Source of the DNA: Chamaea fasciata
Lineage: Eukaryota; Chordata; Aves; Passeriformes; Sylviidae
Direction: 5' to 3'
Length of the DNA: 64,000 nucleotides
NCBI GenBank assembly: GCA_029207755.1
Contig: JARCOQ010000002.1
Span: 3,038,001-3,102,000 of the forward strand
Each line of letters begins with the position of its first letter. Position 1 is the first letter of the stretch. This document shows positions 52,401-63,600 of this stretch, in pieces. The position numbers and the translations under genes were made by a program. Below the pieces are notes generated by a model that did not search any database, had not been told where the DNA came from, and worked only from the letters and a program-made list of their open reading frames with translations.

Positions 52401-52853
52401 CAGTGATTTTCAAACACCTGAGGTATTAGGGGGGAAAAAAAGGTATACCATGAATTTCAGTAGAATTTAACCTAATCTAATCCAATTAATGTCTGTGAAA
52501 GTCCCATCTCCTACCATTTTACAGAGAGATTCTGATTTCAGTTAATGCCTCCACATGTTGCTCTAATATAAACAATAAGGAAAACACCTAAAATCACAAT
52601 CATTTGTCCTCTGGCTCACAGTGACTCTGTGGAGCCCAGTCTGCCTCCAGGGTGTGGTAAAACTGACACCAAACAAATATTCTCTGGGGAGAACAGGAGG
52701 AGGAGGACATAAGGAAAGCGAGACTAAACAACTGCATATCCCTGGAGGTATTGCAGGTGCCAAACATTTCAGCAAATGAGCCTCCTGGAGCATATTACTA
52801 CTAAAACTACTGTAATAGACACAGGACAGCATGCCCCTATTAATATCCTTAGG
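49499..52853. other. Noncoding, possible short LTR remnant
   Basis: Unique-looking. The 163-residue plus frame at 50444-50935 lies in GC-richer DNA and has no recognised domain. The stretch 49850-49990 and the stretch 50290-50380 contain ATTATTCAT- and GAATATTATTC-like words of enhancer-like texture. A possible LTR-edge motif starts at 51556, and a 76-bp splice-flanked segment lies at 52093-52168. Both are discussed under findings. Confidence 0.5.
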
Positions 52854-52925
52854 AGTTTTTTGGCAGGTTCTGGGTTTTTTTGTTTGGGGTTTTTTGTTTT
52901 GTTTATTTGTTTGATTTTTTTTTTC
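52854..52925. repeat. T/G low-complexity tract
   Basis: T-rich with GGG and GTTTG blocks and very few A or C. Overlapped by the start of a minus frame rich in Lys/Asn/Gln/Thr, which is an artefact. Confidence 0.88.
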
Positions 52926-55569
52926 CTTCATTGATGACACGCCTCAGTGTCTCTACCTGCACTCTGTGAAAGTTAAAAAAAAAAATCCCTCCTGTCAGAA
53001 TGCAAGTTAAGTCATCTGTCTTCAAAACTCTTTTTTCTCTTCTTTAGATATCCATTCTCTCCTTCATCCTAGCTCCTTCCATTGCCTTAAGAAAAAATCC
53101 TCTCAAGTGCTGAGGAAACTGTATGTCCTCAGAAATTACAGGTTTCCTTGGTTCTTCTCTCTGTTTTCTTTATTAAACTATTTAAAATAAATATTTTATC
53201 TGAAATAAGGAATAGGAAATGGGGAAGATGTGACCTAGTTTCCTTCTTTTTCTTATGAGGTATTTTCAGTAATTCTTAAGAGGATTTCCTCAAATGTCCT
53301 TTCCAATATTCCGCTTCCCTTCCCACGATCTCTTTTGTTTTAATATTCATGAAGGACCTGGAGCTGGGTAAGATGTGGTTCTGTCACTTCATGGGATGAG
53401 AGGAGCTCGGTGGAAGGAAGTGCGTTCTCTCAGAAGGCAGAAATCGAGCGTGTGCGTGGGAGGATCAAGGGAGTCTTTCAGAGACAGTGAAATCTTGCTT
53501 TTCTGGAAACACAAAAAATCAGATATCATGAAGTAGAGTACTTGAAGTTCAGAAGGCAGTTTGCCTGATCTTCTCACATGCCCTCCCACATTCTTCATAT
53601 TTTACTGAAATAATTCTGATTTTTTTTTAAAATTTTTTTTTAGGTGGAAATGGAAGTTGGGAACAAAGTTAGTAAAGACACATTTGCATTTAACTAGGTC
53701 TAGTGATTCCAACTACCTCACAGCACAATACAGGCATCCACTAAATGGATCTTTATTCACAGGACACTTATATTGGTCCATGGACAGACATTTCATTTGC
53801 TTCTCACGTGAATTTTAAATATTTTCAAGTATTGAAGTTATCTTTGGAATATTAAACTTTTCATTTGGAGTAGTGGTGCCATTTACAGTCATTTTGATCA
53901 TCACTACCTGAACAGCTTTTTATTTCTTTCAAGTTTGTTAAAACCTTAAGAACATCATCAGTTGCCTTCTCCTAATTTAAGTTCTAAAAGGAATTGGAGC
54001 TCTAAATCTCTTAAAAGTAGTTTGTCTTTCACTGTAACAAGTGCAACAATTGACGTTTTCAAGTTTGACTGATGACCTGAGGACCTCTCTGTGCAGGGAG
54101 TGGTTTGCCTGGGGAATTTTGTTTGGGAAGACCCCAGGAATTCTGTAGGTCTACAGGCATCCTGCGGCTCTGCAAAGGTAGTTCTGGTAGCCGCTGTTAA
54201 ATAATAGAGGATTGTTTTTGACAAAATGGGAATGCTTGGAAGTTGAGTCATAGGTATAAGTCTCTCCTCTGGAGAAGAAATATTTTTTTTCATAATAACA
54301 GAGACAAGATAAGAAATTTAAAGGCAGAATTTTTCACAAAGTGTTTCTATTTTTCTTTAGTGCATATTGCAGGAAAAAATCCTAATGGCACTATAGAACA
54401 TGGATCTGAGGAAAGACAGATTTCGCCTTAGCAGAAGGCAGCCGGTATTTCTGATAAAATGTAGAATTTGTATTTAATTTAATTTTACTTTTTTACTGAA
54501 GCATTAATGAAAATAACATTTATTTATTTGTTAACTTAGGCCCTCACCTTGTAAATTATTTGCCTCTGCAGGTTTGCTTTAAAATGCAAACGAAATGGAT
54601 GTGATGTAAGGTTTTTGTTCCTCTCCTGAAGCTTCCCCACCGTTCAGTGTTTCAACCAGAGAAATTTGTTTCATGCCGGCTCAACAGTGGCATCAAAAGT
54701 GAGAAGTGCTGACAAACAGAGCATCTCTACAGACAGTGACAAGCTCTGTTTGAAACCAACAGCATTTGTGGCTTTTTTTTTTTTTTCCTTCTCTTTTCTC
54801 CTTTTAAATGCAAACACTGAAGTTTACTGTACTGCTGAGTGAAATCTGAGACACGACATCCATGTCAGCATTTCTGCTGTATGAAGAGTTTACCCTTAAT
54901 CCGCGGTCTTTGCCAGAGCATCAGTGGTATGCAGCACTGAGGAGAAGTGGGTGCGATAATTAGCAAGGCTTAATTTGTCACTGGGACTTTTTGGCTATTT
55001 GAACTTCATAAGTCCAAATTTATTATTATTATGATTTATTTTTTTTTAAAAGAGGGAATTTCTGAGCCTTCCATAGATTGTTGAAAGTGTCAGGTTGTGA
55101 TCCCTGGTGTACAGTGAAAGCAGCTTATTTTTCAGCTTCAGTGTTCTCTGCAACCTGATCGATTTTTGCATCGCTTTTCTGCCTGAACATGGGTTCCATC
55201 TTCCCAGATGAGAACCTGATACCCTTCCTTCATGGAGTTCTGGACACATGATGACATTTGAAGAGAAAATGTCGTTTTTTTCTGACATTTTCTTCCTGAA
55301 GGTGTGAGCAGACGTGCTGGCCTGGCAGGCCTGGGAGCCGGGGCACAATCAGAGACATCAGTGCTAAACTGCAGTGTAAGAGTTGAAAAATTCAGTAATC
55401 TCCTGGGTACTTTTTGTAGGAAATGTCATCTCCAGTGGGTCGGTGTTGTAGTGCAGCCCCATACCCATATTAGAAAAAGGGTTTAGGCCTCACCACCTGA
55501 ACTTAAAAGGAAAATGAACCAGAAACTTCCATGCACTTCTCACTGTAAATGGCCCAGTGCCAGTGATGC
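52926..55569. other. Noncoding, no gene recognised
   Basis: AT-rich unique-looking sequence. T runs occur near 53622-53641, 54773-54786 and 55038-55047. A CTTTAG|TG acceptor-like site near 54360 is followed by a short open tail ending in TAG at 54429-54431, but no donor or known domain accompanies it. No gene is called. Confidence 0.55.
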
Positions 55570-55970
55570 CTTGGGAAGGCTGACCTGGAACAGAGACTGC
55601 ACAGAGCTAGAGAATAAAGCAGGTATTTATTGAAAGGCCTCCAGGATCCACCTTGGGCAGAACAAGAGCCTGACCAGGGCTACACCCAAGGTGGACCCAG
55701 AATGGTCACAAAATCTTACATTTTTATAAGTTTTGGTCCATTTGCATATTGGGGTTTAATTGTCCAATTACAGCTCCTGGTCCCATCCTTCTTGTTCCTC
55801 CCTTCAGCCCACCCTTGTTTGTGCTTTTGGGCTGAAAGTTGTCCTTGGTGTTCAGCAGGAAAAGGATTTGTTTTGTCTCCCTGCTCTGTGAAGAGCTGAC
55901 TGACACCGAATGTGAGGCTCAGAACTGCACCCCTGGGCAGCACAGAATGTGAAAAATGAAAGCTAAAACT
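55570..55970 (-). mobile_element. LTR of an endogenous retrovirus, minus strand
   Basis: Read on the minus strand, the promoter elements come in the expected order. A CCAAT box (plus 55748-55752) is followed by the octamer ATGCAAAT (plus 55740-55747) and a TATA box CTTATAAAAA (plus 55721-55730). The polyadenylation signal AATAAA (plus 55626-55631) comes about 95 bp further on. This is the U3-R-U5 layout of an LTR. The part downstream of the signal runs to about 55570. U3 extends right to about 55970. Word content resembles songbird ERV LTRs, from familiarity only. No internal retroviral genes or primer-binding site are seen alongside, so it is solo or truncated. The ends are approximate. Confidence 0.6.
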
Positions 55971-56039
55971 TAAGGCATCCCCAGGACAAAGGCACCTGTT
56001 GGATCTTTGAGCTGTTCCTCAAGAAACACAGCTATTTTC

Positions 56040-56254
56040 TATTGGGCAGCTTGCCAAAGAACCCTCCTAGATCTTTAAATATTTAAGAGAGAGCGCGGAG
56101 TCTCTCAGGGCATTTTCGGGGTGTCTTAGCAGGTGCAAGGGACCTCCCTGCACCGTGCACAGCTTTCCTTCTTTTGTTCTGTATAGTTTGTTATTTTCTT
56201 TTTTATTAAAACCTTTTTGCTTTTTCAAAACACACCCAATCAGCCATCTCGCTG
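56040..56254 (+). mobile_element. Plus-strand LTR-like promoter and polyA block
   Basis: On the plus strand an ATTGG box at about 56041 is followed by a TATA-like TTTAAATATTTAAG (about 56074-56087). A GC-richer segment of about 100 bp comes next, then ATTAAA at 56205-56210 and a T-rich stretch. This is compact LTR architecture with R of about 100 bp. It points away from the minus-strand LTR to its left. It may be the end of a second ERV or part of one rearranged element. No gag, pol or env reading frame is present. Confidence 0.4.
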
Positions 56255-56651
56255 CTTGTTCTTGTTCTTGTTCTTGTTCTTGTTCTTCTTCTTCTTCTTC
56301 TTCTTCTTCTTGTTCTTCTTCTTGTTCTTCTTGCTCTTCTTGTTCTCCTTGTTCTTGTTCTTGTTCTTCTTGTTCTTCTTGTTCTTCTTGTTCTTGTTCT
56401 TGTTCTTGTTCTTGTTCTTGTTCTTGTTCTTGTTCTTGTTCTTGTTCTTGTTCTTCTTCTTGTTCTTGTTCTTCTTCTTCTTCTTGTTCTTCTTGTTCTT
56501 GTTCTTGTTCTTGTTCTTCTTCTTGTTCTTCTTCTTGTTCTTCTTGTTCTTGTTCTTGTTCTTGTTCTTGTTCTTGTTCTTCTTCTTCTTCTTCTTCTTC
56601 TTCTTCTTCTTCTTCTTCTTCTTCTTCTTCTTCTTCTTCTTCTTCTTCTTC
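56255..56651. repeat. TTC / TTCTTG array, 397 bp
   Basis: A long microsatellite of mixed TTC and TTG triplets. The left and middle parts alternate (TTCTTG)n with short TTC blocks, and the last 75 bp or so (about 56577-56651) is pure (TTC)n. A few variant triplets (CTC) occur near 56333-56350. It keeps three long frames open (Cys/Ser, Phe/Leu and, on minus, Arg/Thr polymers of 152-205 residues), all artefacts. It begins directly after the LTR-like block. (GAA)n/(TTC)n DNA is known to form triplexes and to expand. Confidence 0.98.
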
Positions 56652-57530
56652 CTGGGAGGTTTCTGGACACCCTAAGAGTGTGTTGAGCCCTCAGCAGGTT
56701 GGTTTTTCTGTAGGGCAAGAGCAGGTGTGCCCTGAGGGGTTGTGTTGTTTTACAGGGCGGTGTCCCGTCTAAAGGAAACTGGGAGTGGTTGTAGCTTTTA
56801 GATGCTTCTCTCTATAAATCAAATGGTTGTTCCAGCAGATTTCACCCTTAAAAATGGCAGTTAATTATTATTTTTTTCAAGTGAAGGACTCACCCAACGG
56901 AAGATACAGTAACCTCTCTGTCCCTGTGTATGAAGTACTGAGAATTTATTTCTAGGAGCAATAAACCCCAGGGCTTGTTTGAATTGTAAAAACACGACCT
57001 GAAAAGTGCTGACTTCAGTGTGAGGAAGAGTTGAATAGGAAAAGTTCAACTCCATCTGACATAAAGTTTGCACTGTCTGCATTACCCCCAATAACCTTGC
57101 CAGCATTATGACTTTTTTTAACCTTTTCTCTATAAAGGCCTTAACAGTGTATAAAACAAACACCAGCAATAGCTGCCTCTGCATTTTCCAAAGGGAATTT
57201 TGTTACAAATTTTTGTAACAAATTTTTGAACTTTTGTGTATTTTTAAGCTGTTTTTGCAATGTATTTTGGCCTCTCCAAATTACAGTGGCTGTTCCCACA
57301 CTTCTCCTCATGCCCTGACACAGAGGAGGAACCAGGGCGTCCCTGCAGCCGGGACAGAGTGTCAGTCACTTGGAAAAATGCCTCTTGGCTCAGCTCCAGC
57401 CTGCTGAGAGCCGAGGAGGCTGATGGCATCCATCCTGAGATGGAAATCACTGTCTTTCTGAATGGGAAATCACAAGAAATTCGTGTGTCTGTGGTACAGA
57501 GGGTATATATGTATAAATACATCTACAAAC
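56652..57530. other. Noncoding, possible LTR-flank sequence
   Basis: The first 110 bp after the TTC array (to about 56770) may still belong to the mobile element, since the array sits inside a block of similar texture, but I see no LTR end motif. The rest is unique-looking with short overlapping frames and no recognised domain. Confidence 0.5.
57199..57222. repeat. Perfect 11-bp inverted repeat
   Basis: The arms TTTGTTACAAA and TTTGTAACAAA are reverse complements separated by TT. Spacing and length match the inverted repeat at 31973-31996, but the sequence does not. Confidence 0.95.
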
Positions 57531-57612
57531 CTGTGTGTGTATAGATATATATATCTACATATATATATATATATATATAGATAGATAGATAGATAGATAG
57601 ATTTTTTTTTTT
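57531..57612. repeat. Compound TG / TA / TAGA microsatellite
   Basis: (GT)n passes into an AT stretch containing the 16-bp palindrome TAGATATATATATCTA, then (TA)n, then about six TAGA units and a T12 run. Likely polymorphic. Confidence 0.96.
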
Positions 57613-60600
57613 AATGACAGCTGGAAAGTACTTAAAGTTTAAATGCAGTCAAACTCTGATCCTGCAGAGGGGCAGGAGCCCTGTGCCAGGAGCTGGAAGG
57701 GATCATCCTCTCATCACGCCCTGCCTGGTCAGCCTGGGAGCAGCAGCTCAGCAGTTGACCCCAGTGGTGTCCCCTGGCCATGCCCTGGCCCACGGGGTTG
57801 GCCTGCTGGCCCTGTCACTTTACAACCCTCAGAAAGAGCTGGAGAGGTGATGAGCAGAAGGTTTTGGGGATGGTTTTGCCTGTGCAGTTGGTTTGTTGCT
57901 GAGATCTCAGGGTGTCAAAAGCCAAAGTGAATCGGTATCTCGGTCTATTCTCAGAAACTGAACATAATGAGTGTTGTATAACATTCTGCTGCTTGGAGTA
58001 CTCAGCCAGCTCTTCCAAATTCAGTGTGTGCCTCGCCAGTCAACAGTCTCACAGAAATATAGTGCTCTAGATGAGCCAGGCTGCGCGGAATAATATATAT
58101 TTATTTATTTTTGTGCAATCATTTGTGAGCTATTTACTGTTTATAGGCTTTTGTGGATGTCCGATTTTTTCCTGAGGTCCGAGTGATATTTTATAAAAAT
58201 CAGATCAGGTCCCTGGACATTATGGCATAAAAATATAAAAGAAGTGGGCCAATGATAAAATTATATTAACCAGGTCATCCAGAATGCAAAAGCTGTGTTT
58301 GCACGAAACTCTCTTCTCACAGTGGCAACACCAGGTCTGGTCTATTTGGCAGAAGGAGGAAAAGTAAAGAGGAGATGATCAGGAACAGATAACAAGTGGG
58401 TAAATGTTGTGCTTATCTCGAACTTGGATTTATGTTCGGAAACAGTATTAATGATCAGAGATGGTAACCACATAATTTCAATTATTAAAAAGCACTTAAA
58501 GTTTAAAAGTCTGAAAAAGTTTGATTCTTTTGTTTGATTCAGTTCTAATAGCATTACGCAGCTTTTTGTTTAATCCTGATTCTTTTAGCTTTTACTTTTT
58601 TTGGGTTTTTTTAGCCAAAAGATACCAGTATTTTACTTCACCTTTTCATCAACAGAAAAGAGAACAGAGAGGAAAATGAGAGAGTGTTTCTATCAGAAAC
58701 TTAGAACTCTGAATCCCTCAGAATGGGACCCTGAGAAGTTGGGAAGGCTCTTGTCGTTAAAACAAACATGTAATTTTAACCTTAGCCATTGTAAGAGCTT
58801 CATTCTCACGAGAACTGAATTGAAGAGATTAATTAAAAAAACCCTAGTGAACTGAAAGAAATAGGAGAGGAAACATCTCCTATCCAAACCAGCCACAGTG
58901 ACTGCAAGGGATGATATTTTGAGTAGTTCTGTGGTTCACTGGGGAAGGGAGTGCTGTGAAGGTAGCCTGGAATGTTTGTTCTTTTAAGGCACAGCTGACA
59001 AAAAGAAATAGAAGCAGAGATAGACGGGCTGGGTCTAGTTATATTCATTTTTAGCTCAGTCATTTGCATCAAACTGCATTGCAGCACGTTCAAACAAAGT
59101 GGAAACAAAAGCCACTGAATCTTCTGCATCACAGCAGAACAGAAGGAAGCCAGAAATCTCTTTCTCATATAGATTAGTAGATCTGCTGCTGTTCCAGAAC
59201 ATCTTTTGTGAGGGGGTGGTGGAGGTGGTGAGGGAGAAAGGTGCTTCCATGCAAAGCCAGACCAATAAAAAAGATTTCTCATGACAAGCATCACCATGGC
59301 TCTGTTCTCCTGTGCACCTGCAACTTTCACACACACAGGCTGGCCTGGGCCTTATCAGCCCTGGGTAAATTGGAATTAGGGTTTCCTATGGAATTTGAGC
59401 AATCCTCAGCTGCTCTATTCCCCTTCGTTTTCACAGGTTCCAGAGGGTGTATTGTTTGGCTTGAAAAAATTGCTACAAGGGGGACTGTACAGTGAGTTCA
59501 GTTTCCCAGGGAGAGGCACAAGCAACAATGCAACCTGCAGAAGATCTAAATTGCATTTTCAGCATTCCTGGTGATGCACTGAATTTTGGAGTCCACCTTG
59601 CACTAGGACCTGTTCTAAAGAATGTGCACGTGGCCATACATACATGCCTACCCCTCCCTAATCTTTCCCTGTTTATTAAAAACATTTCAATGCTAAAATT
59701 TAAAAAAATGTCGATTCTTAAACCTCTGCCACAATTATACTTTAATATCACATAGTATTTGCCAAATCAGTTAAAGGATTAATTTATTCCTAATATTTAT
59801 TTAAGCCTGTTTATGAATCGAATTGCCTCTGGACTAATTAAACAATGATTACCACCAGCAGTGCACCCAGCATGAGGTTCGTTGTTTCTCCTTTAACCAC
59901 TTGTCTTTGGGTTTTATGTGAAGGGTGTAGGAAGGAAATATTGCAAGTGGAGTTAATTTGATGTTTCTACGAGAGCAGCCTTTGATTACATGGCAGAGCA
60001 GCTTCTATAAAGACCTCTTTGGCTAAGTAGGGCTTCTTAACTCCAAACGGGGAGAAAAAAATTACAAAATGACTACTCAAGTGAGTATAACAAGAACAAG
60101 GAAGATAATCTTACTAAGCCCTGGGAGGCAGATCATTAGCTGGAATTCCATCAGTAAATGTATCTGCCACACAACTTCAGCATCTTTGAGGTTCTGTGCA
60201 AGCTCCATCCTGAAAATGTGCTCATGGGGTTGTGGTTTTTTTGTTGTGTAAAGTGCTTTTGCTTTGTTTTCGAGTCACTAAAAGGAAAAAAAAAAGGCTG
60301 CACCTTTTAGTCACATTATTCTTCATGTTTCTTGCAAATGATATCTTAATTCTGCCTCCTTGCACTGCTGCAATATTTTTCGGGGTCTCTATTTTATATC
60401 CTTCAAAATATTCAGAGCAGAATGCAGGGAGAAGACACTGAGAGTTGGTGAGGTGATGGAGGAACCTTCAGAAAATTAAATTCCTTTTTCATTTAATCTT
60501 TTATCCTGTGTGAAGAATGTCAGTGTTGCACAGTAAAACAATATTTGGGTCGCAGATTGCTTTGTATTTTGTGGAGACTTGCAGTAAGAGAATTCTCACT

Positions 60601-63600
60601 GCCAGTATCTCGTGTAAGATGACTGCTGTAAAATGTGACTTTGCAAGCATTGTAGGCAATAAAAAAAAAAACTTTAAGGGATTTTGGTTTTGGTTTTTAT
60701 TGATATAAGGTGGATTGCCATTTAAGCAAATTTGATCTCAGGCTGCCCCTTGGAAACAGTAGCTCAGGTTTTTTATTTCTTTTCTTAGCTCTTTTGTTGC
60801 CTTTCTCTTTTCCCATCAGCAAAAACAGTACCCTCAAGATAAAAGCAGAATGTAAACAAACTCCATTGCATATTCCAAATGTTATTTCCTGCTTATCATT
60901 CAGATCAGCTTTTTTTTTTTTTTTTGTATGTGTGTAATTGGAAAAAGGGATAATAAAGCATTGGCAAAGAGAATTAAATACTAAAGGAAAAGCCACATAG
61001 AAGATTCATATATGGCAAGTCTTACACAGCACTCTGACATGATCAATAACAATCTCTTTTCGGAGAATCTGAACTTAACATCAGATCTTATTCCTGAGTA
61101 GAACACCAGAAGGATGAAACAAAATGAGGACATTGCCTCCCAGGTGCTGTTTTGATGCCCTACTTGTGAACATCTCCCTGGTAAGGCCATCCAAATTAGA
61201 CAGGAACAACACAAATCTATATGAACTTGATAAATGCTACAGTTATGTATTGATTTTTTTCAGCAGGCCTTTTCCAGGTTGTTAATGGCTGTGGTTGAAA
61301 GAGGCTTAACTCGCAATTTCTGGCCAGCTGTAATTCATGTCCCAGCATTTCTTTGGACCTGATTGACTCTTGCCTGTAATTATGGTTTGCATCCTTCTTT
61401 TACACCCCTGCTTCAGTAGGTGTCTGCATGATCTGGTTACACGATGCAGGCAGGCTCAGAACTGTAAATCCCTTCTTTCCAGAAGTGTAAATTCCTCCTT
61501 TCCAGCCCTGCAGTCTTGTGTGCCTCACCTGCACTTTTTGTTTTTGTTGAAAATCTCATCAGGAGGGAATCACCTCACTCTGCAGCATTTTGCAAAGGAT
61601 GAATTCTGACCTCTGAATTTTTTTGTAGCTCAGATGTAGGAGGAGCAATATCAGAAAGACAAGAATATTACATTATTTTTCAAATTAATTTCACTGACTT
61701 TAGCATCCCCGAAAATGTTCTGACCCAAGCTGATGGTCTGGGCTTTTTCTATAGCAGTGGGAGATGACAGTGAGGGCACTCCTCATTCTTTTTCAGTGGT
61801 GGAGGGCTCCTAAATGAACAGCTCTCACCAGACTTATCCTCAGTCACCCTGGATAAATGTTATGCAGGAAAATATTGATGGGGAGGGAGTGGATGTGAGG
61901 CAATAGGAGAAAGAGGAGCAAATGTTTATGGTGCAGTGTCCTTTCACTGATTCTCTTTGCCCATCATCATGCTGAAGAGGATCTTTGCATCAGCATCCTG
62001 TAAATATCTCAGGTCTCTTGAAGTGACAGGATGAGTCCCAGCCAGAGGAGGATTTTGGTTTTTTGTGTGTGTGTAGAACAGGGCAGCTTTTCCTCCCTAG
62101 CAGAACTTAGGAAGCATTGAGCTCCTCACCTCTGCCAAAAGTGAAGCTTGCAGAATGATTCTAAAACACAACTCAGGATGGGAAATCATCACCCAAGAGG
62201 GACTCACACAAGAAAAATACAGAGAGAAACCTGTATCTTCAAAGGTGAAAAATAACTCCTCCCAAATGATGCTGGGAGATTTCAGGTAAATGATCCTTGG
62301 AGATTTTTTGACTCCCAGGTCATGCAGAGCTGACTTCTTAAGAGCACAGGACCCGTGGATTTTCAGTGCTTAAGAGTTCTCAGCAGATTCTTATCATTTC
62401 GAGGAACTGCATGAAGTTATGCTGATCAATAGTTTTGCATTTCATCAGAGAACTACACGACGAGAAACTCAGTGTATATGTGCCCTTTTTAAAAGGGTCG
62501 CTTCCTTGAAACAAGACTGCAAATATATAAAATGTGAGACATAATAAGTGTCTTTAAAAAGATTGAATAAAGAAAATACTGAGAAAAAAACATTTAGAAG
62601 CTTAGCTTCAGGGATAGTGGAGAATAAAGGAACACAGTGAAAATGTAGGAACTTCAAAATTCATTCCTCATGATTTTTTTTTTTTCCTTGAGAGGCTCTT
62701 TACTAAGGAAATTTGTGCAGAGTATGCAAGTACAGCAGTTGGTGTTCTGCTTGCAGTACCATCACAGCTGTAGTGTTAATGACAGAAATTAATCAAAAGA
62801 CTGTGTGGGAACTGCAAAGAGCAGGGGAAAACCCATTCAGGACGGAGGAATTTGATGAAATTATAATGTGTTTCATAACCTTAGTTGTTAAAGTACTCAT
62901 AAATTCATTACTTGCTCTTCTGGAAGAACAAGACAAGGAACAGCGTAGATTTTGTAACTTTGGTAGAGATTTCACCTGGCTGGACAGGGGCATAGAAGTG
63001 GGAATTTCTTCATTTTGCTTGCAGGATCCCGTCACCAAATAAAAGGAACAAGAACACAGGCTGGCTTTGACAAAATTAAGTAGTAAGTTGGATAAAGTTT
63101 GTTTTATTGCTTAATGTTTTCAAGTAGAGTTTGACCATCTGTAGGCTTGAAAATGTTAAGTGAGAGCAAGTCAATCACCAACTCAAATACTTCCATTTAA
63201 ATTGTCAAAACAGAGAAGGAAAACATTCTTCATCTTCTTCTTTTCAAAAGGTTTTTCCAAATAAATGCTGTGGTGCCATGTAAAATTTGGAAGGACTTTG
63301 TCATGTATTGACTTAAGACTGGAATTTCTTTGGGATGCATTTGCAAAAAAAAATAAAAAAAATTAATTCCACTTCTAGTGCATTTATCCTATAAAGTTGA
63401 AGAGTCTTTTAGGTATGATATTATATTTATTGGGACGTTATTGTACCTGGCGGGTCTGTTTCAACTTTGTAAACGGCACTAAAGGTGTAACGATCCATCT
63501 TTTCAACTAAAGGTGAGAATTGAACCAGATACAGCAGGATACCGTGGAGAAGGAATATGAGATCAGGGAACGTGTGGGTTACACGTGACAGAACAGTAAT

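Noticed and set aside
54243..54431. Terminal-exon-like segment after a CTTTAG acceptor-like site near 54360
   Set aside because: The coding tail is only about 23 codons, has no recognised sequence, and no upstream exon supports it.
56155..56772. Long Ser/Cys, Phe/Leu and Arg/Thr polymer frames (152-205 residues)
   Set aside because: They are translations of the TTC/TTCTTG microsatellite in different phases and do not represent a protein.
58833..59336. 167-residue minus-strand frame
   Set aside because: It contains a poly-Pro run from simple sequence and a short Cys scatter, has no recognised family and overlaps several competing frames.
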